Assembly: GCF_014323705.1 (NCBI RefSeq)
Contig: NZ_JABVEC010000003.1
Span: 124,001-188,000, forward strand
DNA: 64,000 nt
Reading direction: 5' to 3'
Source of the DNA: Actinomadura alba
Lineage (GTDB): Bacteria > Actinomycetota > Actinomycetes > Streptosporangiales > Streptosporangiaceae
In this document: one piece after another, positions 50,598 to 58,619 of the stretch
Numbering within the stretch: the first letter of the stretch is position 1
Layout of the letters: each line of letters starts with the position of its first letter
Translations under genes and position numbers: made by a program
The notes under the pieces: generated by a model
Told to the model about the DNA's origin: nothing
Databases searched by the model: none
The model's input: the letters and a program-made list of their open reading frames with translations, nothing else

Positions 50598-51458
50598 GTG
50601 CTGCAACAGGCCTTCAACGGCCTGGTGGGCGGCGCCTTCTACGCGCTGCTCGCCCTGGGCCTGTCCGTCATCTTCGGCATGCTCGGCGTGGTCAACTTCG
50701 CCCACGGGGCCTTCTACATGCTCGGCGCGTTCACCTCGTACGTCCTGCTGGACTCCTACGGTGTGAACTTCTGGGCGGCGCTCGTGGTGGTGCCGGTCGC
50801 GCTGGGCGTGGTCGGGATCGTGCTGGAGCGGCTCTTCATCCGGCGGCTGACCCCGCTGGACCCGCTGTACAACTTCCTGTTCACGTTCGGGCTCACGCTC
50901 ATCCTGCAGGACCTGGTGAAGCGCGAGTACGGCGTGCAGTCCCAGCCGTATCCGCGGCCGTCGGCGCTGTCCGGCACGCTCGACCTCGGGCTCTTCACCT
51001 ACCCGGCCTACCAGGTGTTCGTCCTCGGTGTGTCGGTGCTGGTCTGCCTGCTGGTGTGGTTCGTGCTGGTCCGTACGAGGGTCGGGATGGTCGTGCGGGC
51101 CGCGACCGAGCGGCCGGAGCTGACGCGGGCCCTGGGCATCGACGTCGGCCGGTGGGTGACCCCCGTGTTCGGCTTCGGCATCGCCCTGGCCGGGCTGGCG
51201 GGGGTCCTCGCCGCCCCGATGCGGGCGGTCAACCCGCTCATGGGGGCCGATCTGATCATCGTGGTCTTCGCGGTCGTGGTGATCGGCGGGCTCGGGTCGC
51301 TGTTCGGCTCGGTCGCCGCCGGCTTCACGATCGGGCTGGTCTCGGCGCTGGGCAACTACTACGTTCCGGCGCTGTCGCAGACGCTGGTGTTCATCCTCAT
51401 GGCGGCCGTGCTGCTGTGGCGGCCCGCCGGTCTGTTCGGACGAGAGGAAGCGCTGTGA
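50598..51458 (+). CDS. Branched-chain-type ABC transporter permease (LivH-like)
   Basis: The 286-aa product starts with GTG at 50598, with AAAGAGGTCC upstream. The sequence is strongly hydrophobic with about eight membrane helices. The LivH hallmark NGLVGGAFYALLALGLSVIF and NFAHGAFYMLGAF appear at the start, and the cytoplasmic EAA-type loop contains ATERPELTRALGIDVGRW. Stop and next start overlap as GTGA (51455-51458). Confidence 0.92.
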   Translation: MLQQAFNGLVGGAFYALLALGLSVIFGMLGVVNFAHGAFYMLGAFTSYVLLDSYGVNFWAALVVVPVALGVVGIVLERLFIRRLTPLDPLYNFLFTFGLTLILQDLVKREYGVQSQPYPRPSALSGTLDLGLFTYPAYQVFVLGVSVLVCLLVWFVLVRTRVGMVVRAATERPELTRALGIDVGRWVTPVFGFGIALAGLAGVLAAPMRAVNPLMGADLIIVVFAVVVIGGLGSLFGSVAAGFTIGLVSALGNYYVPALSQTLVFILMAAVLLWRPAGLFGREEAL

Positions 51459-52480
51459 TTCTGCGTCTGCTGGCCGGCTCGGCGCGGGGCAGGTTGCTGC
51501 TGGCCATAGGGCTCTTCCTGGCGCTGGCGCTGCCCTGGATGATCTATCCGCCGATCGCGATGGACATCGCCTGCTGGGCGCTGTTCGCCGTGTCCGTGGA
51601 CCTGCTGCTCGGGTTCACCGGGCTGCTGTCCTTCGGGCACGCGGCGTTCTGGGGCAGCTCCGCGTACGTGTCCGGGCTGCTCGCGGTGCACGTCGGCCTG
51701 CCGTTCCCGGTGGCGGTGCTCGGCGGGGCGCTGTTCGCGGCGGTGATCGCGGTGCCGATCGGCTATCTCGCGGTACGGCTGAGCGGCATCTACTTCGCCA
51801 TGGTCACCCTGGCGTTCGCCCAGATGATCTATTTCATCGCCAACCAGTGGCGCGATGTCACCGGCGGTGAGAACGGGTTGCAGGGCATCCCCCGCGAGAT
51901 GTTCGGGGTCGACCTGTCGGACTCGTTCGTCTTCTACTACGTGGGGTTGCCGATCGTCCTGCTCGGCCTGCTGCTGGCCTGGCGGATCGTACGGTCGCCG
52001 TTCGGTCGGGTGCTCGTGTCCATCCGCGACAACCCGTCGCGGGCCCGGGCGCTCGGTTACCCGGTCGACCGTTACCGGCTGCTGTCGTTCGTGCTGTCGG
52101 CGTTCCTCGCCGGGCTGGCCGGCGGGTTGTTCGCCATCAGCCACGGGTTCGCCTCGCTCCAGGAGGTCTACTGGACCACCTCGGGGAACGCCGTGATGAT
52201 GGTCGTGCTCGGCGGCATCGGCACCCTCTGGGGCGGTGTGATCGGCGCGGCGCTGGTGGTCCAGCTCAACGACTATCTGTCGACGTCCGAGTTCGATGGG
52301 ATCGGCATCGTCACCGGCAGCATCTTCATCGTCATCGTGCTGGTGTTCCGCAAGGGGATCTGGGGCACCGCCCGCGACCTCCTGGCCCCACGCCTGAAGC
52401 GCAAGAGACCCGGCGGCGCGAAGTCGCCGGGCGACGATCCCGCGCCCGCCCCCGCACCAGACGTCAACGCCCCCGCCTGA
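51455..52480 (+). CDS. Branched-chain-type ABC transporter permease (LivM-like)
   Basis: The 341-aa product starts with GTG, coupled to LivH. It has about nine membrane helices; LivM hallmarks are DLLLGFTGLLSFGHAAFWG, RLSGIYFAMVTLAFAQMIYF and SIRDNPSRARALGYPVDRYR. A hydrophilic Pro/Ala-rich cytoplasmic tail of about 30 residues ends the protein. It completes the importer; the operon then stops before a convergent secreted-protein gene. Confidence 0.92.
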   Translation: MILRLLAGSARGRLLLAIGLFLALALPWMIYPPIAMDIACWALFAVSVDLLLGFTGLLSFGHAAFWGSSAYVSGLLAVHVGLPFPVAVLGGALFAAVIAVPIGYLAVRLSGIYFAMVTLAFAQMIYFIANQWRDVTGGENGLQGIPREMFGVDLSDSFVFYYVGLPIVLLGLLLAWRIVRSPFGRVLVSIRDNPSRARALGYPVDRYRLLSFVLSAFLAGLAGGLFAISHGFASLQEVYWTTSGNAVMMVVLGGIGTLWGGVIGAALVVQLNDYLSTSEFDGIGIVTGSIFIVIVLVFRKGIWGTARDLLAPRLKRKRPGGAKSPGDDPAPAPAPDVNAPA

Positions 52481-52560
52481 GGGCCGGCGCCCGGGTGCCG
52501 GGATCCGGCCGGATCCGCGGGTGCGTCGTTCGGCGGATGCGCCGGCGTCGTGACGCGAAC

Positions 52561-52600
52561 GAGCCTCTGGAGCACTGCCACGGCCGTGCTCCAGAGGCTC
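52561..52600. terminator. Bidirectional terminator after the ABC importer
   Basis: Perfect 15-base arms GAGCCTCTGGAGCAC and GTGCTCCAGAGGCTC enclose a 10-base loop, and CGAAC/GTTCG flanks could extend the stem. It lies between the convergent LivM-like gene and the secreted-protein gene (stop at 52616). Confidence 0.85.
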
Positions 52601-52615
52601 ACGCGTTCGGTGGCG

Positions 52616-54022
52616 TTAATTCTTCGGTGTGTAGAGGCGGATGTCGGTCAGGCTGGCGCTGCCCTCGTACACGTTGGTGTAGAGGTCACCGATGACGAAG
52701 TAGTCCGGGTAGCCGGAGCCGGCCGGCCACTGGTCGGGCCACTCGCGGCTGCCGTTCTTGCCGTTCTGCACGAGCGTGTTGTTGAAGCGGCCGTCGTACT
52801 CGTCCGGCGTCTGGTTGTAGTGCCAGATCGGCGCGTTGCCGACGATGAAGGGCCGGTGGAACCGCAGCGTCGTCTGACCGACGCGGGCGAAGTTGCCGCT
52901 GGTCTCGAGCGTGTAGCCGGTCGCGTCCCGCTCGATGGCGAACGTGTAGTCCTGGTTCGGCATGAGCTCGGGCTGCAGCTCGGCCGCCGATGAGAGCTTC
53001 TGCTCGGCCACGCCGCCCGAGCAGCTGGTCATGAACCACTGGGAGTTGCCGGTTATCCCGCCGAACCTCCAGTTCGGCAGGCCGCTGATCCACATGTTGA
53101 CGGTGTTGAAGTTGCTGTCCTTGTAGTCGTAGTACTCCCCGGTGTCGGAGTTGCAGACCCGGCCGCCGGTGCCGCTGCCGACCCGGTCGGGGTGCTGGGA
53201 GAACGCGTCCATCAGCACCTTGCGGCGGTAGTGCCAGAAGTGGTTGTTGCGCGGCGCGGGGTCGGCGAAGTCCACGATCGACATGTAGTGGAACCCGTTG
53301 TAGCCGTACGGTCCCTCCCGTACGTCCTGCCAGTCGCAGTACGGCGAGGACGCGTCGCCGTTCCAGCCCGGGGTGCCCGACCCCTCACCCCACGGGTGCT
53401 GGGTCTTGCAGCCCTCCTTGCTGTAGCCGTTGATCCGGCCGTCGTACTCGATGGACCCGTTGCGCTTGCCGCCGAAGTCGAGGGTCTTCAGCTTGTACTC
53501 GACGCGGTACTTCTGCGGCAGCTTGTTCGTCGGCCGGAAGATGGCGCCGCCCGTGTGGTCGGGCACGTTCAGCTCCGCCACGTTCCCGCCGCTCGGCAGC
53601 TTCTTGGTGGTGATGGACGGCGGAGCCTCGATCTGGCCGTCCTTGTTCCAGTCCCGCGCCGACAGCGAGGCGGTCAGCCAGCCGTCCTTGCCGACCTGGA
53701 ACTCCTTGCGGTACGTGGCGAACGAGTTGAGCGCGGTCTTCCAGGCCGGCCCGTAGTCGTTGCGGTACGCCTCGCCGGCGTCGTCCATGACGGTGTCGAA
53801 CGGGTCGTCGTAGGCGTCCCTGGCCCATGGGGCGCCGGCGCCGGCCAGCGGCTTCGAGAAGTCCTCCGAGTAGAGCAGCTTCCAGCCCGCCCGTTGGGAC
53901 GGGCCGTCCCGGTCCGCGCTCGCCGACGTGCCGGTGCCCAGTGTCGTGGCGGCGACCGCGCACGTCGCCAGCAGCGCGAGCGCGGTCTTTCGCCTGGTCG
54001 GGATGACTCTCCTGTACATCAT
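52616..54022 (-). CDS. Secreted protein, possible concanavalin-like fold
   Basis: The 468-aa product starts at the first of two tandem ATGs, with AGGGAGC upstream. A signal peptide (RRKTALALLATCAVAATTLG...ASA) is followed by a long aromatic-rich mature protein: WKLLYSEDFSKPLAGAGAPW, GNVAELNVPDHTGGAIFRPT, RVEYKLKTLDFGGKRNGSIE, NGFHYMSIVDFADP, NTVNMWISGLPNWRFGG, and SLTDIRLYTPKN at the end. The opening and the strand pattern resemble GH16/LamG-type concanavalin-like proteins, but I see no E-x-D-x-x-E catalytic motif. Function unknown; carbohydrate binding is plausible. Confidence 0.65.
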   Translation of the reverse strand: MMYRRVIPTRRKTALALLATCAVAATTLGTGTSASADRDGPSQRAGWKLLYSEDFSKPLAGAGAPWARDAYDDPFDTVMDDAGEAYRNDYGPAWKTALNSFATYRKEFQVGKDGWLTASLSARDWNKDGQIEAPPSITTKKLPSGGNVAELNVPDHTGGAIFRPTNKLPQKYRVEYKLKTLDFGGKRNGSIEYDGRINGYSKEGCKTQHPWGEGSGTPGWNGDASSPYCDWQDVREGPYGYNGFHYMSIVDFADPAPRNNHFWHYRRKVLMDAFSQHPDRVGSGTGGRVCNSDTGEYYDYKDSNFNTVNMWISGLPNWRFGGITGNSQWFMTSCSGGVAEQKLSSAAELQPELMPNQDYTFAIERDATGYTLETSGNFARVGQTTLRFHRPFIVGNAPIWHYNQTPDEYDGRFNNTLVQNGKNGSREWPDQWPAGSGYPDYFVIGDLYTNVYEGSASLTDIRLYTPKN

Positions 54023-54376
54023 GCTCCCTGGGGGTGGTGTGAGTACGGACTCGGCTACAGGGGGAGAGGCGGTCGGCGGCGTTCCATGTAACAGAACGCC
54101 GTCTCGCCTCACAGAATTGATCGACGGTAAGTCGAGAGAGTCGAAGCTGTCAATGGTGGAAATCGCGGCTGCCCGGCCTGCTGGACGGCCGCCACGACGT
54201 ACGCCGGGTTCCGCGTACGGCTCGCCGTCCCATCGATGATCGACGCCTGACCGGCGGATCACGTCCTGACTGCTTTGTTGATGTTTGCCGTTGTCGCCCT
54301 TTACTACCGGAATGTACTCAGGGCGGAGGAACCTCCGTGCCCCGCGGAGACCCGCTCCGAACCCCCGAGGAGTTCC
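54023..54376. other. Intergenic region between divergent secreted-protein genes
   Basis: About 350 bp, visibly less GC-rich than its flanks, presumably holding both promoters. TTGATG at 54277-54282 followed after 18 bases by TACTAC is a weak promoter candidate for the protease gene. No gene or RNA recognised. Confidence 0.5.
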
Positions 54377-55291
54377 GTGAACCGAGTTCGAATGCTGGCC
54401 GCGCTTGGCACGATCGCGGCCGCCGTGACGTACGCCCCCGCGACCGCGCCCGCCCTCGCCGCATCGCCCGCCGCCAAGGTCACCTCGCCCTTGTGCGACA
54501 CCCACACGACCGAGAACGCCCGGGTTCGCGCGGGCGCGCACGCGGTGGAGCGCAACCAACCCACCCAGGCGCAGAGCGCGGCCATGGAGAAGGACTTCCG
54601 TGACCGGCTGAGTCGCACGAGGACCTCAGGAGCGGTCACCGCCGCAGCCATCACCGTACGGGTGCACTTCCACGTCATCACCAACGGCACGGTGGGCAAC
54701 GTGCCGGACACCACGCTGAACACGCAGCTCACCGTGCTCAACCAGGCCTTCGCGAGCAGCGGCGTGAGCTTTGAGCTGGCCCAGATCAAGCGCACCAGCA
54801 ACCCGGCGTGGTTCAGCGACCCGGCGGGCAACGAGGTGGCGATGAAGACCGCGCTGCACGTGGGCGGCGCTCAGGACCTGAACTTCTACACCGCCGACCT
54901 CGGCGCCAGCCTGCTCGGCTGGGCTACGTTCCCGAGCTCGTACGCGCGGTCGCCCGGGATGGACGGCGTGGTGGTGCACTATCAGAGCCTTCCGGGCGGC
55001 GCGATCGCCAACTACAACGAGGGCGACACCGCGACGCACGAGGTGGGCCACTGGATGGGGCTCTACCACACCTTCCAGGGCGGCTGTAACCCCACCGGAG
55101 ACTCCGTGAGCGACACCCCGGCCGAGAAGAGCCCCGCCTCCGGGTGCCCGGCGGGACGCGACACCTGCAAGACCGCGGGCGTCGACCCGATCCACAACTT
55201 CATGGACTACTCCTACGACTCGTGCATGTACGAGTTCACGCCCGGACAGAACACCCGGATGCAGCAGCAGTGGGCGGTCTACCGGGCCTGA
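54377..55291 (+). CDS. Secreted M43 (pappalysin/cytophagalysin) zinc metalloprotease
   Basis: The 304-aa product was taken from the GTG at 54377 because CGAGGAG precedes it and a signal peptide follows directly (RMLAALGTIAAAVTY...APALA). Zinc motif HEVGHWMGLYHTF at about 221-233 gives two His and the catalytic Glu; the third His lies in the same HExxHxxGxxH motif. The Met-turn is NFMDYSYDSCMYEFTPGQ. Paired cysteines (GGCNP, SGCPAGRDTC) match M43B proteases. It digests extracellular protein. A propeptide-like region covers about residues 30-85. Confidence 0.88.
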   Translation: MNRVRMLAALGTIAAAVTYAPATAPALAASPAAKVTSPLCDTHTTENARVRAGAHAVERNQPTQAQSAAMEKDFRDRLSRTRTSGAVTAAAITVRVHFHVITNGTVGNVPDTTLNTQLTVLNQAFASSGVSFELAQIKRTSNPAWFSDPAGNEVAMKTALHVGGAQDLNFYTADLGASLLGWATFPSSYARSPGMDGVVVHYQSLPGGAIANYNEGDTATHEVGHWMGLYHTFQGGCNPTGDSVSDTPAEKSPASGCPAGRDTCKTAGVDPIHNFMDYSYDSCMYEFTPGQNTRMQQQWAVYRA

Positions 55292-55299
55292 CGGTGCGA

Positions 55300-55354
55300 G
55301 GTCCCGGTCGACCCGTCCGGCGGACGCAGTGCGCGGGACGCGGCGACCGGGACC
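55300..55354. terminator. Long-loop stem between convergent genes
   Basis: Eleven-base arms GGTCCCGGTCG and CGACCGGGACC are separated by 33 bases. It lies 9 bp after the protease stop and before the convergent acetyltransferase stop at 55394, so a shared terminator is plausible. Confidence 0.5.
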
Positions 55355-55393
55355 ACCGATGAGCACGGTGGCACGTGCGCGCCTTACCGGCCC

Positions 55394-55966
55394 TCAGACG
55401 GTCCGGTGGGCGTAGGCCGGGTGGGCGGCGAGGAACGCCGGCCGGTCGAGGACGTTGACATGGATGAGCCGATGATCCTGGGTCACGTCCTCGGCGCTGT
55501 GATGATGTACGAGACCCAGCTTGGCGATGATCCGCGCCGAGGCCGCGTTGCCGTCCTGATGGCGGGTGAGGACCAGTTCGGCCTGGTGGTCGAGGAACGC
55601 CTCGTCACGGACGGCATGTGCGACCTCGGAGGCGAGGCCGCGGCCCCACAGGGACGGCACGATCCACCAGCCGAGTTCGATCGCGGGCACGCCGATCTCG
55701 AATTCGTCGGGCTCTCTGTGCGTGAGCGCGGCCAGGCCGGTGAACTCCCCGGTGCGGTGGTCGAGGGCGGCCCGCCACCCGAAACCGTGACGAGCCCAGT
55801 GGTCCAGTGCGGCTTCGTGGCGCGCCTCGACCAGCGCGGCGCTCCATGGTCTGCGGTCGCCGACGAACCGGACCACCCGCTCGTCACCGGCCAGCCCGCC
55901 CAGTTCGTCGAGATGCGAGGGCTGCCACGGAACCAGGGAGAGGCGTTGCGTGGTCAGGATCTTCAC
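55394..55966 (-). CDS. GNAT-family N-acetyltransferase (RimJ/RimL type)
   Basis: The 190-aa product was taken from the GTG at 55966 (VKILTTQRLSLVPWQPSHLD), the usual RimJ/RimL-type opening; an upstream start is possible. The acetyl-CoA segment is LGWWIVPSLWGRGLASEVAH (about 103-122), and the end of the fold shows NAASARIIAKLGLVHHHSAE. It would acetylate an amino group of a protein or small molecule; the target is unknown. It lies alone between convergent and divergent neighbours. Confidence 0.85.
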   Translation of the reverse strand: MKILTTQRLSLVPWQPSHLDELGGLAGDERVVRFVGDRRPWSAALVEARHEAALDHWARHGFGWRAALDHRTGEFTGLAALTHREPDEFEIGVPAIELGWWIVPSLWGRGLASEVAHAVRDEAFLDHQAELVLTRHQDGNAASARIIAKLGLVHHHSAEDVTQDHRLIHVNVLDRPAFLAAHPAYAHRTV

Positions 55967-56053
55967 GCCGCCATACTGCCGGTAGCACGCCGGTCCCCGG
56001 ATTCGCCCCACCGGATTCGGTCTGATCGTCGGTACCGGCGTCCATCGTCGCAC

Positions 56054-56176
56054 GTGAACCGCGCCGACCGTCTCTACGCCGTCGTCGAGGAGCTCCGGGC
56101 GAGCGCGCCGCCGGTGTTCCGGGACGGCGTCAGGAACGTGTCCAGGCGAGCAGGTCGTCGGCGGTCATCGCGTTGA
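56054..56176 (+). pseudogene. N-terminal fragment of a YafY/WYL-type regulator
   Basis: The GTG frame gives VNRADRLYAVVEELRASAPP, nearly identical to the first helix of WYL-domain HTH regulators (NRADRLYAIVEELRARAP), but the rest of the HTH and the WYL domain are missing. The frame then runs into the 3' end of the convergent PHP gene and stops. It is a decayed remnant. Confidence 0.6.
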
Positions 56177-57152
56177 CCACCCGGTCGGCCGGCACGCCGC
56201 ATCGGGCCGCGCGTTCACATCCGTACGGCTGCCAGTCCAGCTGACCCGGCGCGTGCGCGTCGGAGTCGATGGACACCCGGCAGCCCGCCTCGACCGCCAG
56301 CCGCAGCAGCCGCTTGGGCGGGTCGAGCCGCTCGGGCCGGGAGTTGACCTCGACCGCGACGTCGCCGGCCTCGCACGCCGCGAACACCAGGTCGGCGTCG
56401 AACTCCGACTCGGGCCGCAGCCCGCCCCGGCGGCCGCCGGCCCGCACGATCCGTCCGGTGCAGTGCCCGAGCACGTCGACCAACGGGTTCATCACCGCGG
56501 TCACCATCCGGCGGGTCATCTCGGCCCGCGGCATCCGCAGCTTGGAGTGCACGCTCGCCACCACCACGTCGAGCCGGTCGAGCAGCTCGGGCTCCTGGTC
56601 GAGCGTGCCGTCCTCGAGGATGTCCACCTCGATGCCGGTGAGAATGCGGAACGGCGCCAGTTCGGCGTTCAGCCGGTCGACGACCTCGAGCTGCTCGCGC
56701 AGCCGCTGCGCCGACAGCCCGTTCGCCACGGTCAGCCGGGGCGAGTGGTCGGTGAGCGCGATGTACTCGTGCCCGATCTCGCGGGCCGCCTCGGCCATCT
56801 CCCTGATGGGGCTGCCGCCGTCGCTCCAGTCGGAGTGGGTGTGCAGATCGCCGCGGAGCGCGGACCGCAGTGCCGCCGCGGCCTCCTCCAGGGGCGTGTC
56901 CTCGGTCGCCTCGAGCCGGCGCAGGTAGACCGGCACCTCGCCGCGAAGCGCCTCCTCGATGACCGTGGCGGTCACCTTGCCTATCCCCGGCAGGTCGGTC
57001 AGCGTGCCCTGCCGCGCCCGCCGGGCGAGCTCGCCGGGCGGCAGCCGTTCGACCAGTTCGGCGGCCGACCGGAACGTTCGCACGCGGTACGTCGCCTCGA
57101 GCGCGCGCTCGAGCAGGAACGCGATGCGGCGCAGCGCCTCGACCGGATCCAC
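56130..57152 (-). CDS. HhH-PHP domain protein (PolX-like phosphoesterase without polymerase)
   Basis: The 340-aa product starts with GTG (VDPVEALRRIAFLLERALEA), followed by a helix-hairpin-helix region (LTDLPGIGKVTATVIEEALR, about 60-80) as in the N-terminus of DNA polymerase X. A PHP phosphoesterase domain follows (about 110-340), with metal-binding DLHTHSDWSDG, ALTDHSPRL, GIEVDIL, SVHSKL, GHCTGR and SDAHAPG. The nucleotidyltransferase part of PolX is absent. Metal ligands look complete, so it may be a 3'-5' exonuclease or AP-endonuclease-like enzyme in repair; a histidinol-phosphatase-like role is the alternative. Confidence 0.85.
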   Translation of the reverse strand: MDPVEALRRIAFLLERALEATYRVRTFRSAAELVERLPPGELARRARQGTLTDLPGIGKVTATVIEEALRGEVPVYLRRLEATEDTPLEEAAAALRSALRGDLHTHSDWSDGGSPIREMAEAAREIGHEYIALTDHSPRLTVANGLSAQRLREQLEVVDRLNAELAPFRILTGIEVDILEDGTLDQEPELLDRLDVVVASVHSKLRMPRAEMTRRMVTAVMNPLVDVLGHCTGRIVRAGGRRGGLRPESEFDADLVFAACEAGDVAVEVNSRPERLDPPKRLLRLAVEAGCRVSIDSDAHAPGQLDWQPYGCERAARCGVPADRVVNAMTADDLLAWTRS

Positions 57153-57255
57153 ACCTAGACCGTACGCCCTACCGCCGACCGTACGCCCGCCGCACGCGAA
57201 ATGCCCCACCGCTCCGATCTTGACGTAAACCACAGGCCTGCCACGTCGGGGAAGC

Positions 57256-58482
57256 ATGGAGCATCACCTCCGAGATGGCACTCTTGAGTACGTGGACAGC
57301 ACCAGCGACGCGGCGATCCGGGAGCAGACGACCAAACATCTCGAGGAGGCGATGAGCAGCTTCGGCACTGCCGCCCTCGCCCGGATGGAGGAACAACTCC
57401 CCTGGTTCCGCCGGATGCCCGCCGAGCACCGGTCCTGGATCGGGCTGGTCGCGCAGGCCGGCATCGCCGCGTTCGTCGAGTGGTTCAAGAACGCCGAGAA
57501 GACCCGCCCCGCCATCGCCGGCGAGGTGTTCGGCACCGCTCCGCGCGAGCTGATGCGGGCCGTACGGCTGCAGCACACGGTCGAGATGGTGCGCGTCATC
57601 ATCGACACGGTCGAGAGCCGGCTGGACGAGCTCGCCGCGCCCGGCGGTGAGACGCAGCTGCGCGAGGCCATCCTGCGCTACACCCGCGAGGTGGCCTTCG
57701 GCGCCGCGGCGGTCTACGCGCGGGCCGCCGAGACCCGCGGTGCCTGGGACGCCCGGCTCGAGGCCCTCATCGTCGACTCGCTCCTGCGCGGCGAGGTGGA
57801 CAACAGCCTGCACTCGTGGGCGGCGGCGCTCGGCTGGTCGTCCAAGCCGGTCGTGGTGGTCGCCGGGCACACCCCCGAGGAGGAGTCCGAGGCCATCATC
57901 GACCAGATCCAGGTGGCCGCCCGGCGCGCCAGGGTCGACGTGCTGACGGGCGTGCAGGGGCACCGGGTCATCGCGATCGTCGGCGGCGCCGACGACCCGC
58001 TCGAGGCGGCCCGGCCGATCGCCGCGAAGTGCGGTCCCGGCCCCGTGGTCGTGGGCCAGCAGGTCCCCGACCTGTACGGCGCCACCGCGTCGGCCCGCGC
58101 GGCCCTCGCCGGGCTGCAGGCGGCGACCGCGTGGCCCGACGCACCGCGCCCGGTGCTGGCCTCGGACCTGCTGCCCGAGCGCGCCCTCGACGGCGACGAC
58201 GAGGCCCGCCACTACCTGGTGGAGCAGGTGTACGAACCGATGTGCGCGGCCGGCGCCCCGCTGCTCGACACGCTGACCACCTACCTCGAGCAGGGTTCGT
58301 CGCTGGAGGCCACCGCGCGCCTGCTGTTCGTCCACCCCAACACCGTGCGCTACCGGCTGCGCCGGGTCACCGAACTGACCGGACTCGTGCCCACCGACGG
58401 GCGCGCGGCCTTCACTCTGCGCATCGCCCTGGCTCTCGGCCGGTTCGCCGCCCGGTCGGAGACCCGGCCCGGTGGGGCATGA
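57256..58482 (+). CDS. fasR: PucR-type regulator of fatty acid synthesis (FasR)
   Basis: The 408-aa product lies directly before fabD, as FasR does in Streptomyces and Rv2242 does in Mycobacterium. The N-terminal half is helical (HLEEAMSSFGTAALARMEEQ, WFKNAEKTRPAIAGEVFG), with a GGDEF-like middle and a C-terminal PucR HTH (LTTYLEQGSSLEATARLLFV, HPNTVRYRLRRVTELTGL). In Streptomyces coelicolor FasR activates the fabD-fabH-acpP-fabF operon. A 17-bp inverted repeat between this gene and fabD is a candidate binding site. Confidence 0.9.
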   Translation: MEHHLRDGTLEYVDSTSDAAIREQTTKHLEEAMSSFGTAALARMEEQLPWFRRMPAEHRSWIGLVAQAGIAAFVEWFKNAEKTRPAIAGEVFGTAPRELMRAVRLQHTVEMVRVIIDTVESRLDELAAPGGETQLREAILRYTREVAFGAAAVYARAAETRGAWDARLEALIVDSLLRGEVDNSLHSWAAALGWSSKPVVVVAGHTPEEESEAIIDQIQVAARRARVDVLTGVQGHRVIAIVGGADDPLEAARPIAAKCGPGPVVVGQQVPDLYGATASARAALAGLQAATAWPDAPRPVLASDLLPERALDGDDEARHYLVEQVYEPMCAAGAPLLDTLTTYLEQGSSLEATARLLFVHPNTVRYRLRRVTELTGLVPTDGRAAFTLRIALALGRFAARSETRPGGA

Positions 58483-58533
58483 GGACGAGCTCTTTACCTG
58501 AACCCGACCGCCGAAATATCGCGTTCACCGGGC

Positions 58534-58550
58534 TTGTAGGTGTCGTACAA
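58534..58550. promoter_or_regulatory. Inverted repeat upstream of fabD (candidate FasR site)
   Basis: TTGTA (58534-58538) and TACAA (58546-58550) flank a 7-base spacer, 70 bp upstream of the fabD start and 52 bp after the fasR stop. A -10-like TACAGT lies downstream at 58600-58605. Confidence 0.5.
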
Positions 58551-58619
58551 AGCCCCCCCGTCAAAGTTCGTGCTGATCGGCATCTACGTGTCGAACCTCT
58601 ACAGTGCAGGGTTGGACAC

